A DNA stretch of 64,000 nt, taken from contig CAXUHF010000011.1 of NCBI GenBank assembly GCA_964250765.1, positions 1 through 64,000 of the forward strand, given 5' to 3'. Below are positions 1 to 8,073 of the stretch, piece after piece; the first letter of the stretch is position 1, and every line of letters starts with the position of its first letter. A program made the translations under genes and the position numbers. The notes below the pieces were generated by a model, which saw only the letters and a program-made list of their open reading frames with translations, did not search any database and was not told the origin of the DNA. This DNA comes from JBBQVS01 sp964250765 (GTDB lineage: Bacteria; Chloroflexota; Ktedonobacteria; Ktedonobacterales; Ktedonobacteraceae).

Positions 1-28
1 GTAGGGGAGACCCTCGCGGTCTCCCTGC
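1..28. repeat. Short GTAGGG-type hairpin at window edge
   Basis: A small inverted repeat (GGAGACC, short loop, GGTCTCC) begins with GTAGGGG, the same terminal bases as the dispersed repeat family seen elsewhere in the window. It may be the inner end of a larger copy cut by the window edge. Positions 29-163 are AT-rich and hold only the probable promoter of the next gene. Confidence 0.4.
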
Positions 29-163
29 ATTTTTACTTAAAAAGTGCTAAAAGTATTTTGGTAGTATATTTATACTTAAATTTGATGTTACCATTTTGTT
101 TTAAGTGTATTATATAAAGTAGAGACGTTTTTCATAGTTGTATAGCTGATAGGAAAAAACTTT

Positions 164-580
164 ATGACGCGCCCAACTCTTAAAGACTATTACAAGTATT
201 ACCTGGCGACCCTTTTTGTAGTTATTATGGTAGTTGCTATTATAAGTAGTACCTTCGTGTTAACACGGACAAGCTATGTACATGCTGCCGCCCCAAAATT
301 ATCCATTCAGTTTACTTGTGCTAATGCTGTGGACAACAAACATGGTAGTGTTTGTGTTCATACACAAGCGAAAGCTGCTTTAACAATTCGTATACGATAT
401 TGCACTGGCTATTATGCGGTCAGTAAGAGTCTAAAAGGTACTCAATATGCCGATACGCATGGCAATCATATATGGATATGGACCCCGCAGACGAAGTGTA
501 AAGGAGCTGCAACTGCATATGTAAGTGAGCAGTTTGGTAAACAATCCTTTAATGCTGTAGACAAGTTCATCGTCAAATAG
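164..580 (+). CDS. Small secreted or membrane-anchored protein of unknown function
   Basis: 138 aa, not recognised as a named family. The first ~20 residues are polar and basic. A hydrophobic stretch follows (about residues 14-35), ending in a possible signal-peptidase site VHAAAPK near residue 40-45, so the mature protein of about 95 residues should be exported or tethered. The mature part has four cysteines (CANA, VCVH, YCTG, KCKG) that could form two disulfides, and is rich in Thr, Lys and Tyr. It stands alone, with a strong hairpin just downstream. Codon use and the signal-like N-terminus support a real gene. No enzymatic motif is visible. Confidence 0.65.
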   Translation: MTRPTLKDYYKYYLATLFVVIMVVAIISSTFVLTRTSYVHAAAPKLSIQFTCANAVDNKHGSVCVHTQAKAALTIRIRYCTGYYAVSKSLKGTQYADTHGNHIWIWTPQTKCKGAATAYVSEQFGKQSFNAVDKFIVK

Positions 581-603
581 CGCGTCTATACAATCTAAGT
601 TTT

Positions 604-661
604 CACCAAAACGAGCCATAACTTCCACCATTTTAAGTGGAAGTTATGGCTCGTTTTGGTG
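604..661. terminator. 25-bp perfect hairpin
   Basis: Arms 604-628 and 637-661 are perfect reverse complements around an 8-base loop. It lies 24 bases after the stop of the secreted-protein gene. No clear T-tract follows, so it may be a Rho-independent terminator of atypical form or an mRNA-stabilising hairpin. Confidence 0.6.
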
Positions 662-742
662 TAGAGCTATATGACTAAAGTGGGTTGTACGATGAGTAAG
701 ATAACGCTATAATCTGATATGCGATAGGAGGAAGACATCTCA

Positions 743-784
743 ATGCACTATCACAATAGATACAATCAAAGGATGCAACCATAA
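743..784 (+). CDS. Possible 13-codon leader ORF upstream of membrane protein
   Basis: A strong AGGAGG sequence (727-732) is correctly placed for the ATG at 743, but that frame encodes only 13 residues, with basic and aromatic content (MHYHNRYNQRMQP). Its TAA ends at 784, one base before the ATG (786) of the membrane-protein gene, which has no good ribosome-binding site of its own. The arrangement suggests translation of the leader followed by re-initiation at 786. The alternative is an upstream start for the membrane protein with a sequencing frameshift, though the upstream frame has no start codon. The leader is inferred only from position. Confidence 0.4.
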   Translation: MHYHNRYNQRMQP

Positions 785-785
785 A

Positions 786-1790
786 ATGTTATTAACACTG
801 CCACTTGTATTATTTATCGTCATGACAGAAGTTTCCATTGGCTCTTTCACCGTCCTTGTGCTACTCGATTGGCGCAACGAGGTGAAGCGTGGCTTTCTGG
901 TTTCATATGCCCTTATCTATCTTGGTTTAACCTATCTTACGTATCTTTTCCAGCAGAACTTTGCAACGCCCGAACAACTAAGTAGCTATCATCAGCTTGA
1001 CCAACTCTGGACAAGATATGAAACCCTACCCTTACTGCTGTTCTTTCTGCTAATGATTCCCTACAACGTCCTGCTCTGGTTCGACAAGACCGCAGGTGTG
1101 GATGCGAAGAGAGAGGCTGAAAAGGCACAGTTAGAGCCAGCAAACAGCGAAGAGCCAATCGCTGAAAACGTAAAGCCAGTACGTCGCTTCTCTATCGTGC
1201 GTATTCTACGCTTACTTAGCGGAGTTGGAACTGTAGCTGCTGGCCTCACAACTCTTTTTGTAATGGCGATGATTTTTCGCCCGCTTGCCTCTGCAAATGT
1301 TGGCGGAGCATTCACTGTTGCTAGTTTCTTTGCAGCCGCGCTCGCTCTTGGAGGCGTGCTTACCGCTATGTGGCTTGGGCACTGGTATCTTGTCACTCCT
1401 GCGCTTTCAGAAAAGCCATTACAGTTCGCCACAACGCTTGTATTGCTCGGCGTACTCGCCCAGGTTCTCTTCGCGTTTACAGCTGGTCCAAGTACCGTAC
1501 CACAAACAACTGCGCAACAACCATCATCTGGAATTGTGACACCCACGACGACTCCTAACACGCATGTCAAACCCGCGAATGCACCAACGTATACACCGCT
1601 CAGTACCGACGCGATTGGTTGGCTACGTATTCTTGTTAGCTTCATCATTCCGCTTGTTCTAGGTGGTCTCGCATGGAAGCTCATACGCGACCGCTCATTC
1701 CAGTCCGCAACGGGTATGCTATATCTCGTCGTTGTCTGCACTCTCGCTGGTGAAGCAATGGCGCGTGGACTCTTCCTCGTTGGCCTATAG
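786..1790 (+). CDS. Polytopic membrane protein, function unknown
   Basis: 334 aa with about eight hydrophobic segments: the N-terminus at residues 1-25, then 35-55, 80-100, a charged loop (about 105-140) rich in Glu/Lys, then 145-170, 180-205, 215-235, a Pro/Thr-rich extracytoplasmic-looking loop (about 240-275), and two C-terminal segments. The general shape resembles NrfD/DmsC-type quinol-binding membrane subunits, but I cannot identify diagnostic residues and no iron-sulfur partner is adjacent, so the function is left open. It is preceded by the leader ORF at 743-784 and followed by a strong convergent hairpin shared with the acyl-CoA ligase gene. Confidence 0.75.
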   Translation: MLLTLPLVLFIVMTEVSIGSFTVLVLLDWRNEVKRGFLVSYALIYLGLTYLTYLFQQNFATPEQLSSYHQLDQLWTRYETLPLLLFFLLMIPYNVLLWFDKTAGVDAKREAEKAQLEPANSEEPIAENVKPVRRFSIVRILRLLSGVGTVAAGLTTLFVMAMIFRPLASANVGGAFTVASFFAAALALGGVLTAMWLGHWYLVTPALSEKPLQFATTLVLLGVLAQVLFAFTAGPSTVPQTTAQQPSSGIVTPTTTPNTHVKPANAPTYTPLSTDAIGWLRILVSFIIPLVLGGLAWKLIRDRSFQSATGMLYLVVVCTLAGEAMARGLFLVGL

Positions 1791-1799
1791 CATTTTTTA

Positions 1800-1860
1800 C
1801 AGTAAGGCAAAGGGCACATGCATTCGCCATTGGCGAATGCATGTGCCCTTTGCCTTACTG
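1800..1860. terminator. 30-bp perfect hairpin between convergent genes
   Basis: Arms 1800-1829 and 1831-1860 are perfectly complementary around a single central base. The stop codon (1855-1857) of the minus-strand ligase gene lies inside the right arm. A run of T at 1793-1798 serves as a T-tract for neither strand, since it precedes the hairpin on plus and reads as A on minus. It is probably a bidirectional terminator. Confidence 0.65.
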
Positions 1861-3450
1861 CTGTAATGTTTTTTCACGCTCTTTTAGTTCGCGGCGCAGA
1901 ATTTTGCCGGAGGCTGTTTTAGGAATCGTGTTGATAAACTCAACATGATGCACTCTTTTATAGCCTGCCAGCTTTCCGTTTGCGAAGGCGACGATATCTT
2001 CGGGGGTGACAGAGTGTCCCTCACGTATCACGACAAGCCCCTTGATAAGTTCGCCTGCCTCATCATCTGGCACGCCAATCACGGCTGAGTCTAGGACCGC
2101 AGGATGCTCTAGCAGAAGGGCCTCGATTTCCGCAGGGGCAACACCAAAGCCTTTGTACTTAATCATCTCTTTTTTGCGATCAACTGTATAGGTGAAGCCT
2201 TCTGCATCCACATGTCCGATATCGCCTGTGTAGAGCCAGCCGTTACGTAGGGCACGTGCTGTTTCTTCTGGTGCCTTCCAATAGCCCTGCATGACCTGTG
2301 GTCCTCGCAACACAATTTCGCCATCCTCGCCTACTGACAATTCGCGCGTTCCCGTTTCGATATCCATAATCTTTTGTTCGGTATTATGAATAGGCAAGCC
2401 AATACTTTCTAAGCGCATAATTGGAAATGGTTGAGCGTGAGTAAGTGGTGATGCCTCTGTCAATCCATAGCCTTGTACAACGGTGATACCTGACTTCTCG
2501 GCAAGCTTTTTCGCAGGCCCAGATGGTAGTGGAGCAGCTCCAGAAAAGATGTACCGGACTGTCTTCAACTTGCTGGTGTCAATTGGTGCATTGGCAAGTG
2601 CTAACACGATTGGGGGCACTGCAAAGTAGAATGTGACTTTGTAGCGTTCACAAAGTTCTAGTGATTGTGGCAGATCGAAGCGTTCCATAATAACCTGTGT
2701 TCCGCCACAGGACAAGAAGCCGCCTGTCAACATCACACCATAGATGTGATAGAAAGGTAGAAAATTCAATGCCACATCTGTTTCATTGATGCGCAACGCC
2801 GTTGTGAATTGCAGATTATTTACGCCAAGGTTACGATGTGTCAACAATGTTCCTTTGGGTAAACCCGTTGTACCCGATGAATATGGGAGGGCAACTAGAT
2901 CATCACCCTGAATATCGACGTGTGGTGGTAGGTCTGACGGAGACTCACGCAGAAGAGAGCCAAAAGTAACCGCGTTTGGCATACTCTCAGGTACCTTATC
3001 ACCTGTTACAAGTACATGCTGAAGATTTGGAAATGCTTTGTGGCTCATCGCTAATTGGAGTACAGGTAGAAGGTCGCTTTGTATCAGAATCGCTTTGGCC
3101 TCGGAATTTTCAATTTGATATGCCACCTCACGCTCTTTGTAGCCTGGATTCATAGGACTTACGACGACGCCTATCGAGGCAGCAGCGATAAACGTTACTG
3201 TGTATTCTGGTCTATTCGCCATGAATAAACAGAGACGATCACCTTTGCGCAAACCCAGGTTGTATAAGCCATTTGCTATGCTGTTAATCATAGCAATAAC
3301 TTCACGGTAATTGAAGGTCATGTTCTGATACACCATAGCGAGGCGTTCAGGAAAACGCTCTGCTGCCGACCGCACATGGAAGTCATAAGGAACATCGGGG
3401 AAGCTGATGTGTGGGCGGAACAATTCAGGGGCAAACATTTTCTCGGACAT
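1855..3450 (-). CDS. Acyl-CoA / 4-coumarate-CoA ligase-like AMP-forming synthetase
   Basis: 531 aa, full length for the ANL superfamily. It activates a carboxylic acid with ATP and then transfers the acyl group to CoA in the cytoplasm. The P-loop is YSSGTTGLPKG (about residue 180), the adenine-binding motif is GYGLTEASP, the GWLYTGD motif follows, and the C-terminal catalytic lysine is in TASGKILRR. Substrate class cannot be read from sequence; the 4CL-like spacing suggests an aromatic or medium-chain acid. I chose the ATG at 3450, since AAAGGA lies about 10 bases upstream; an in-frame GTG at 3474 gives eight more residues. It is a single gene, transcribed away from the mycofactocin block, so a link to that pathway is only contextual. 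Confidence 0.9.
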   Translation of the reverse strand: MSEKMFAPELFRPHISFPDVPYDFHVRSAAERFPERLAMVYQNMTFNYREVIAMINSIANGLYNLGLRKGDRLCLFMANRPEYTVTFIAAASIGVVVSPMNPGYKEREVAYQIENSEAKAILIQSDLLPVLQLAMSHKAFPNLQHVLVTGDKVPESMPNAVTFGSLLRESPSDLPPHVDIQGDDLVALPYSSGTTGLPKGTLLTHRNLGVNNLQFTTALRINETDVALNFLPFYHIYGVMLTGGFLSCGGTQVIMERFDLPQSLELCERYKVTFYFAVPPIVLALANAPIDTSKLKTVRYIFSGAAPLPSGPAKKLAEKSGITVVQGYGLTEASPLTHAQPFPIMRLESIGLPIHNTEQKIMDIETGTRELSVGEDGEIVLRGPQVMQGYWKAPEETARALRNGWLYTGDIGHVDAEGFTYTVDRKKEMIKYKGFGVAPAEIEALLLEHPAVLDSAVIGVPDDEAGELIKGLVVIREGHSVTPEDIVAFANGKLAGYKRVHHVEFINTIPKTASGKILRRELKEREKTLQQ

Positions 3451-3675
3451 GCCTGGGCGTCCTTTCTGGCTCACTTCTTCTCTGAATGAGCAACTCAGAA
3501 AACCTATTGTTTTTAGTACACGTCTTCACGCTTGACTTCGTATACCAAACTTACACCATAAGCTTGTGCATTCTAGCATATCTCAGTTGGTGTATAAGGT
3601 CAAGAAATTTTTTATCAAGGTCTGACAACTAAAAAATGTATAGAATACATCTAAACAAAGGACGTTAAGTAGTGC

Positions 3676-3740
3676 TACAATGCGTTTGTGCTGCTTGTGT
3701 TTGAAGATAAAGCAAACACAAGCGGTACAAACGCATTGTA
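3676..3740. promoter_or_regulatory. Interrupted inverted repeat upstream of the GxGYxYP-mftF pair
   Basis: TACAATGCGTTTGT (from 3676) pairs with ACAAACGCATTGTA (ending 3740), and the inner GCTTGTGTTTG pairs with CAAACACAAGC, separated by three mismatched bases. The repeat ends 19 bases before the ATG at 3760 and the AGAGAGG ribosome site. It could be an operator or a 5'-leader hairpin. The rest of 3451-3759 shows no gene; it holds the ligase promoter region and an AT-rich tract. Confidence 0.5.
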
Positions 3741-3759
3741 ATTGGAGAGAGGATAGAAT

Positions 3760-5373
3760 ATGAGTACTTCGGAAGTTGCTGGACTCAATTGGTCCACCGA
3801 GCGATTTATTCCTGGGTTTCAACCTGTAACACATCTTGATATTTGCACCGTAACTGGTGCATCAAACGAAACAACTATTACCCTTACTACACTGGTAGGT
3901 TTGGTCAATCGTCCACAGCCAAAGATATATCTTATCATGGGCAACGACGAGGCTTTCTGGCTAAAAGAAGTATTTAGCGATATTCCACAAAATGTTATTT
4001 CTGCTACTGGTGATAATGCCCTCGATGCGCTTCTCGATATGTATCATACCAGTGTAAAAGGTATGGTCATATACGATCCAAGTCTTAAAGATACTATAAA
4101 CATTGCTACCATGATTGCGGCTCAGCAGGATGGCATCGTTGTTTCTCCAACGCAAGCGTCAGTATTACAAAGCAAGTATCCTTTCTCAATCCTTACTGAC
4201 CTGCGTACACACGGTTGGAAAAGTCGTTTGCAGGCATATCACTGGGCATTGCAAAACCTGCGCAACGGCTCTTCGTCACGCCTTGTCGCGGGTATAGGCC
4301 CAGGAAATGTGAACTTGCGCTCCTTTCTCGTCGCAACACGCGCCTTTATTTATAACCTTGACTCACGCAACTATTTGCCAAGCCCAGCGAGTCTTATGAG
4401 CGACGGATTATTTTCGGAACGTGGGCTAATGCGTCAAATTCTGACATCATTTCCGGCGGGCGCAACACACCTAGGCTGGTTCCCGAATGAAAGCAGTGGT
4501 GTTAACCTGACCTCGAAAGCTGCAATGACTGTTCTTGCTACCGATCATTTTACAAACCTTGATGTGTGGACTGCTACCCAATCTATAACAGCAATAACAC
4601 CGTCAACATCATTTCATGAAGACGAACCTACACCAACGACGAACACCGTTTACGTCTCGTTTACCATAAGCGATGGTGACAACTTGCAATATTGTCAACA
4701 TCGGATGAAGAACATCTGGTGCGACCCTGTTCGTGGTACGCTTCCTATCGGCTGGACTATTTCACCTTCGCTTTTGCATGCAGCACCACGACTTGCCGAA
4801 TACTATTTGAAGTCTGCGACACCCAACGATGAATTTATTGCAGGTCCGAGTGGAGCAGGCTATATCTTTCCATCGCATTGGCCTGCCGAACATCTCGATA
4901 CATTTCTACAAATCACTGGAAAACAGATGCAAGCTATGAACATCACCACGCTTGAAGTTCTTGATACCGACTACTTGGAAAGTTCAGGACTGCCCTTTAT
5001 CTCGCATATCCGGCAGACGGGCATGGTTTTCTTCAACGAAGAGCGAAAACATCGCTTCGCACAGGCACTTCAACCATTTGGCCTACATGGAATGCTCAGT
5101 GGTGCTGGTCTGAAAAAAGTTGAGTCGAAGCAAATTGATGGCGTAGGATTTTATCAAAATCTTGGTTTAGCGGGTAGCGTAGGTGGAACCGTGAGAATGA
5201 TTAAAAATGCAGCTGCAAACCGCACGGAGCGTCCCCTCTTTCTGAATGTCTACATGCTCGCGTGGAAGATTGGTCCATCAGACCTGAAGGCTATTGTACA
5301 GCAGCTCGACAGTGGCTATGAAATTGTCCTACCCAAGACGCTTTTAGCTATGCTTACCAAGGCATCTACATGA
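3760..5373 (+). CDS. GxGYxYP-domain protein, putative glycoside hydrolase
   Basis: 537 aa. The signature GPSGAGYIFPSHWP near residue 365 is a GxGYxYP motif (Phe for the second Tyr), which defines a family annotated as putative glycoside hydrolases of unknown substrate. Upstream of it are the conserved FTISDGDNLQY acidic stretch (about 302-312) and the GWTISPSL motif. No signal peptide is visible, so it may act in the cytoplasm. Its stop overlaps the start of mftF by four bases (ATGA, 5370-5373), so the two proteins are translationally coupled. Since MftF builds a glucan chain on pre-mycofactocin, I infer that this protein may trim or remodel that glycan. No activity is proven for the family. 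Confidence 0.8.
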   Translation: MSTSEVAGLNWSTERFIPGFQPVTHLDICTVTGASNETTITLTTLVGLVNRPQPKIYLIMGNDEAFWLKEVFSDIPQNVISATGDNALDALLDMYHTSVKGMVIYDPSLKDTINIATMIAAQQDGIVVSPTQASVLQSKYPFSILTDLRTHGWKSRLQAYHWALQNLRNGSSSRLVAGIGPGNVNLRSFLVATRAFIYNLDSRNYLPSPASLMSDGLFSERGLMRQILTSFPAGATHLGWFPNESSGVNLTSKAAMTVLATDHFTNLDVWTATQSITAITPSTSFHEDEPTPTTNTVYVSFTISDGDNLQYCQHRMKNIWCDPVRGTLPIGWTISPSLLHAAPRLAEYYLKSATPNDEFIAGPSGAGYIFPSHWPAEHLDTFLQITGKQMQAMNITTLEVLDTDYLESSGLPFISHIRQTGMVFFNEERKHRFAQALQPFGLHGMLSGAGLKKVESKQIDGVGFYQNLGLAGSVGGTVRMIKNAAANRTERPLFLNVYMLAWKIGPSDLKAIVQQLDSGYEIVLPKTLLAMLTKAST

Positions 5374-6977
5374 GTGTAACACAAACACTCAGCGTTGGCT
5401 GTTATCGTCTCGCCGCGAATGTACGCCTGACACAAACTGAAAACGGGGAGATGGTTGCACTCTGTGACTATCCCCTTCGTGTAGTACCATTGAACCCACC
5501 TCTTGCACGTCTCCTCTCGTTTTGTACCGAAGAGCGTAGCTGTGAGGAACTTGCTACATTACTATCTATGCCACTCAAACGCGTAGAAGCACTGTGCGAT
5601 TCACTACGCTGGAAATCTCTCCTAGAGGCGGGTCCAGTAGCTCAGCCAAAGAAGTGGCCTACACTCTCCATCGTCATTCCAAGTTACAATCGCGCCAACG
5701 AGCTTGAACGTTGTCTACGTTCTCTGTTCTTACTCACATATCCTCATCAACTCCTAGAAATTCTTGTCGTTGATGACACCTCAACCGATACTACCTCGGC
5801 TGTATTATATTCTTTAATATCAGAGGCTGAGACTTACAACATAGAGCTACGTAGCGTCCGACATATACAGAGGCAAGGTGTTGCCATCAGTCGTAACACA
5901 GGGGCAGATGCGGCAAGATATGAGCTTATTGCCTATATCGACAGCGATTGTGTAGCCTCACCCACATGGCTCACTAAACTTGTTCCCCTCTTTCAAGATA
6001 CGCGAATAGCAGCAGTTGGTGGTATGATTCGTGGATACGAACGTCAGAGCATACTAGGCCGCTATGAAGATACATGTTCCTCTCTCCACATGGGGTCGAG
6101 ACCACAACAAGTACGTCTTGAAGGACTGTTAACCTACTTACCCACTGCGAACCTTGTTATTCGTCGTGCTATCTGGCAATCCCTCGGCGGCTTCGCCCCA
6201 CTCCCACAAGGTGAAGACGTAGACTTTTGTCGGCGCATTCTCTTGAGTGGTGCACACATTCGCTACATCCCACAAGGCATCGTCTATCACGACTACCGTA
6301 CAACACTGAAATCATTCCTCAAAATTCGTGCCGCCTACGCAACGGCAGAAGCTGCCCTCCTTCAACGTCATCCCACTGAACGGCGCATACTCGTACTTCC
6401 ACCCGAACAAGCCACGTTTGCTGGTATTGTGTTAGGTGGTTTATGGAGCGTAAGTCTGTATGTAGTGGGGCAAATGATTACGGATTTGTGTCGGCGTGTA
6501 GGGGTTCGATTTATCGCACCCAAGCACGAGCGAAGCAATGTGCGCTCCACGTTGATCATACCGTTCATCATTAGCACACTTCTATCAGCCCTATCCCTAA
6601 CATTATTTAGCACACGTAATCGCCTCCAAAAAGTACGACAACAGCACATCTCTATTCCTTTTACAACCGTCTTCAAAGCAACACTACGAGGCAACCTTGC
6701 CTATACCTATCACTTGTGTCGTCACCTGACGCGGTACTACACCTTACCTCTATTAGCTCTTGGACTTTTATTCTTCCCATTTTTTATTCTTATAGCCATA
6801 ATGCTATGCATTGTCATGAGCGTAGACTACTGGCGTTTGAAACCCTCGATGAAGTGGATTGAATATATTCTATGTGCTATTCTTAACGATTGTGCCTATG
6901 AAGTTGGTGTTGTGCAGGGCTGTATGAACTACAAGACGTGGAAACCATTGGTGCCGATTATTAAGAGGCATATTTGA
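5370..6977 (+). CDS. mftF: Mycofactocin glycosyltransferase MftF
   Basis: 535 aa. The N-terminal ~85 residues form a PqqD-like peptide-binding domain (PLRVVPLNPPLARLL). A GT2 catalytic domain follows, with IVIPSYNRANELERCL (about 96), VVDDTSTD, the DXD-type YIDSDC (about 190), and the acceptor-side GEDVDFCRR (about 284). The C-terminus has hydrophobic segments, including FFPFFILIAIMLCIVM. This domain order is that of MftF, which adds beta-1,4-glucose to (pre)mycofactocin in mycobacteria. It is larger than the mycobacterial proteins (about 470 aa). It is coupled to the upstream GxGYxYP gene and lies about 4.2 kb from mftC. Assignment rests on domain order plus the presence of mftA, mftB and mftC nearby. 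Confidence 0.88.
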   Translation: MSVTQTLSVGCYRLAANVRLTQTENGEMVALCDYPLRVVPLNPPLARLLSFCTEERSCEELATLLSMPLKRVEALCDSLRWKSLLEAGPVAQPKKWPTLSIVIPSYNRANELERCLRSLFLLTYPHQLLEILVVDDTSTDTTSAVLYSLISEAETYNIELRSVRHIQRQGVAISRNTGADAARYELIAYIDSDCVASPTWLTKLVPLFQDTRIAAVGGMIRGYERQSILGRYEDTCSSLHMGSRPQQVRLEGLLTYLPTANLVIRRAIWQSLGGFAPLPQGEDVDFCRRILLSGAHIRYIPQGIVYHDYRTTLKSFLKIRAAYATAEAALLQRHPTERRILVLPPEQATFAGIVLGGLWSVSLYVVGQMITDLCRRVGVRFIAPKHERSNVRSTLIIPFIISTLLSALSLTLFSTRNRLQKVRQQHISIPFTTVFKATLRGNLAYTYHLCRHLTRYYTLPLLALGLLFFPFFILIAIMLCIVMSVDYWRLKPSMKWIEYILCAILNDCAYEVGVVQGCMNYKTWKPLVPIIKRHI

Positions 6978-7030
6978 TTTGGTAGGGACTAGATTATGCG
7001 GTTTGATAAAATAACGCGGATACGTCACTT

Positions 7031-7153
7031 GTAGGGGTCTAATTCCATTACACCCTTTTAGCAATCAAGAATGTTGGAGGCCATATGCAACGTTCCATCA
7101 AATCCTCTCACATGGTGTGTCGCCACCAGCGTGTAATGGAATTAGACCCCTAC
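7031..7153. repeat. Dispersed inverted repeat, GTAGGGG ends
   Basis: Perfect 23-base arms at 7031-7053 and 7131-7153 start with GTAGGGGTCTAATTCC. The 77-base interior has no ORF of note. It belongs to the MITE-like set in this window and sits between mftF and a decayed hicB. Confidence 0.7.
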
Positions 7154-7244
7154 GGACGTTTTCTATCCTGAGTATTTGGTCAAAGACGATTATCGCGTTC
7201 AAGGCTGAATTATTGGCTACACATAGAAAATAGTGGAGACTAAA

Positions 7245-7466
7245 ATGGCGAAATATATACCTCGTCGTTGTTGAGAAAGCCAAAGGAAACTATTCGGCCT
7301 ATGTACCTGATCTTCCTGGTTGCGTTACCACAGGTAACACAATGGATGAAATACAACGTAACATACTTGATTGATTGGATGGTGCCTTACTTAGATGCCA
7401 ATGCCGATTTGATGGGATAGATATCGAATCAGCGTTAGCGTCCAGTATGGCCTATTTCAATGTCGC
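7245..7466 (+). pseudogene. Decayed HicB-family antitoxin
   Basis: Starting at ATG 7245 (MAKY), a shift of frame after four codons opens YLVVVEKAKGNYSAYVPDL and PGCVTTGNTMDEIQRN, which match the N-terminal half of HicB-like antitoxins (partial RNase H fold). A TGA near 7372 and a further frame problem interrupt the rest; the remnant continues weakly as IESALASSMAYFNV. No hicA toxin is adjacent. The gene is broken by at least one frameshift and one stop and is probably not translated. Its 3' end abuts the tail of the convergent isochorismatase gene. Confidence 0.7.
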
Positions 7467-8024
7467 TTTCCACTCAGAAGATTGGACGACCTCGGCCTGA
7501 CGTGGAAAAACTTTGGAGAGTAGTATACGCTGGACTTCTTCATCACCATCAAAACAGCAATCGGCTAAGACCGTCAACTGATAATCCTTGTCAGCCGCTT
7601 CCCGTAGTGTTGATAAGACAACTCCACTGGTGGAGATACCACTAAGTACCAAATGAGAAATACCTTGTGCTCTCAACACCACTTCTAAATCACTTCCGCT
7701 AAACCCACTGACGCGACGTTTCGTGACGACAATATCCGTTGGCTGTGGAGCGACGGCAGGATGAATCTCAGCTGTGGTCATTGATGCTGATGAGGAGGAT
7801 AGGCGCTGTCTAGTAGCAGTGAAAGACTTATTATTTGGGCTTATTTCGGGATAACCTGGACGAAAGGCTACAACCACATAGATTACGGGAATCGATGCGG
7901 CACGAGCGATATCAATAGCGGTGCCGATGGGCTTGAGAAAGTCTTCTGTTTGTGCAAACCGAGAGACGATGCTTTCTTGTACATCCATTACTAAAAGAGC
8001 TGTTTGCGAATGTGTATTAGACAT
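7452..8024 (-). CDS. Isochorismatase-fold hydrolase lacking the usual cysteine
   Basis: 190 aa, complete. The fold motifs are LLVMDVQESI (catalytic Asp, about 14), VTKRRVSGFSGSDLEVVLR (catalytic Lys, about 102) and SGISTSGVVLSTLREAAD (about 128). In cysteine hydrolases of this superfamily the last motif carries the nucleophilic Cys; here the site is Val. The protein may therefore work like true isochorismatases, which hydrolyse a vinyl ether without Cys, or on another substrate. AAAGGAAA lies eight bases before the ATG. It is followed, 50 bases upstream on the same strand, by an MFS pump gene, with which it may form a unit under the TetR regulator at 9636. Confidence 0.85.
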   Translation of the reverse strand: MSNTHSQTALLVMDVQESIVSRFAQTEDFLKPIGTAIDIARAASIPVIYVVVAFRPGYPEISPNNKSFTATRQRLSSSSASMTTAEIHPAVAPQPTDIVVTKRRVSGFSGSDLEVVLRAQGISHLVLSGISTSGVVLSTLREAADKDYQLTVLADCCFDGDEEVQRILLSKVFPRQAEVVQSSEWKATLK

Positions 8025-8073
8025 GAAAATTTCCTTTCTGTTACGAAACGATAAAAGCTTTTCTTTATGCTAA

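Noticed and set aside
1061..1819. 252-codon minus-strand ORF opposite the membrane-protein gene
   Set aside because: It is antisense to a gene with clear membrane segments, its residues show no domain, and it is rich in Arg/Ser/Thr as expected from a shadow frame.
7452..8024. Isochorismatase-fold protein considered as a substitute for MftE
   Set aside because: MftE is creatininase-like with a metal site; this protein has another fold and no metal ligands.
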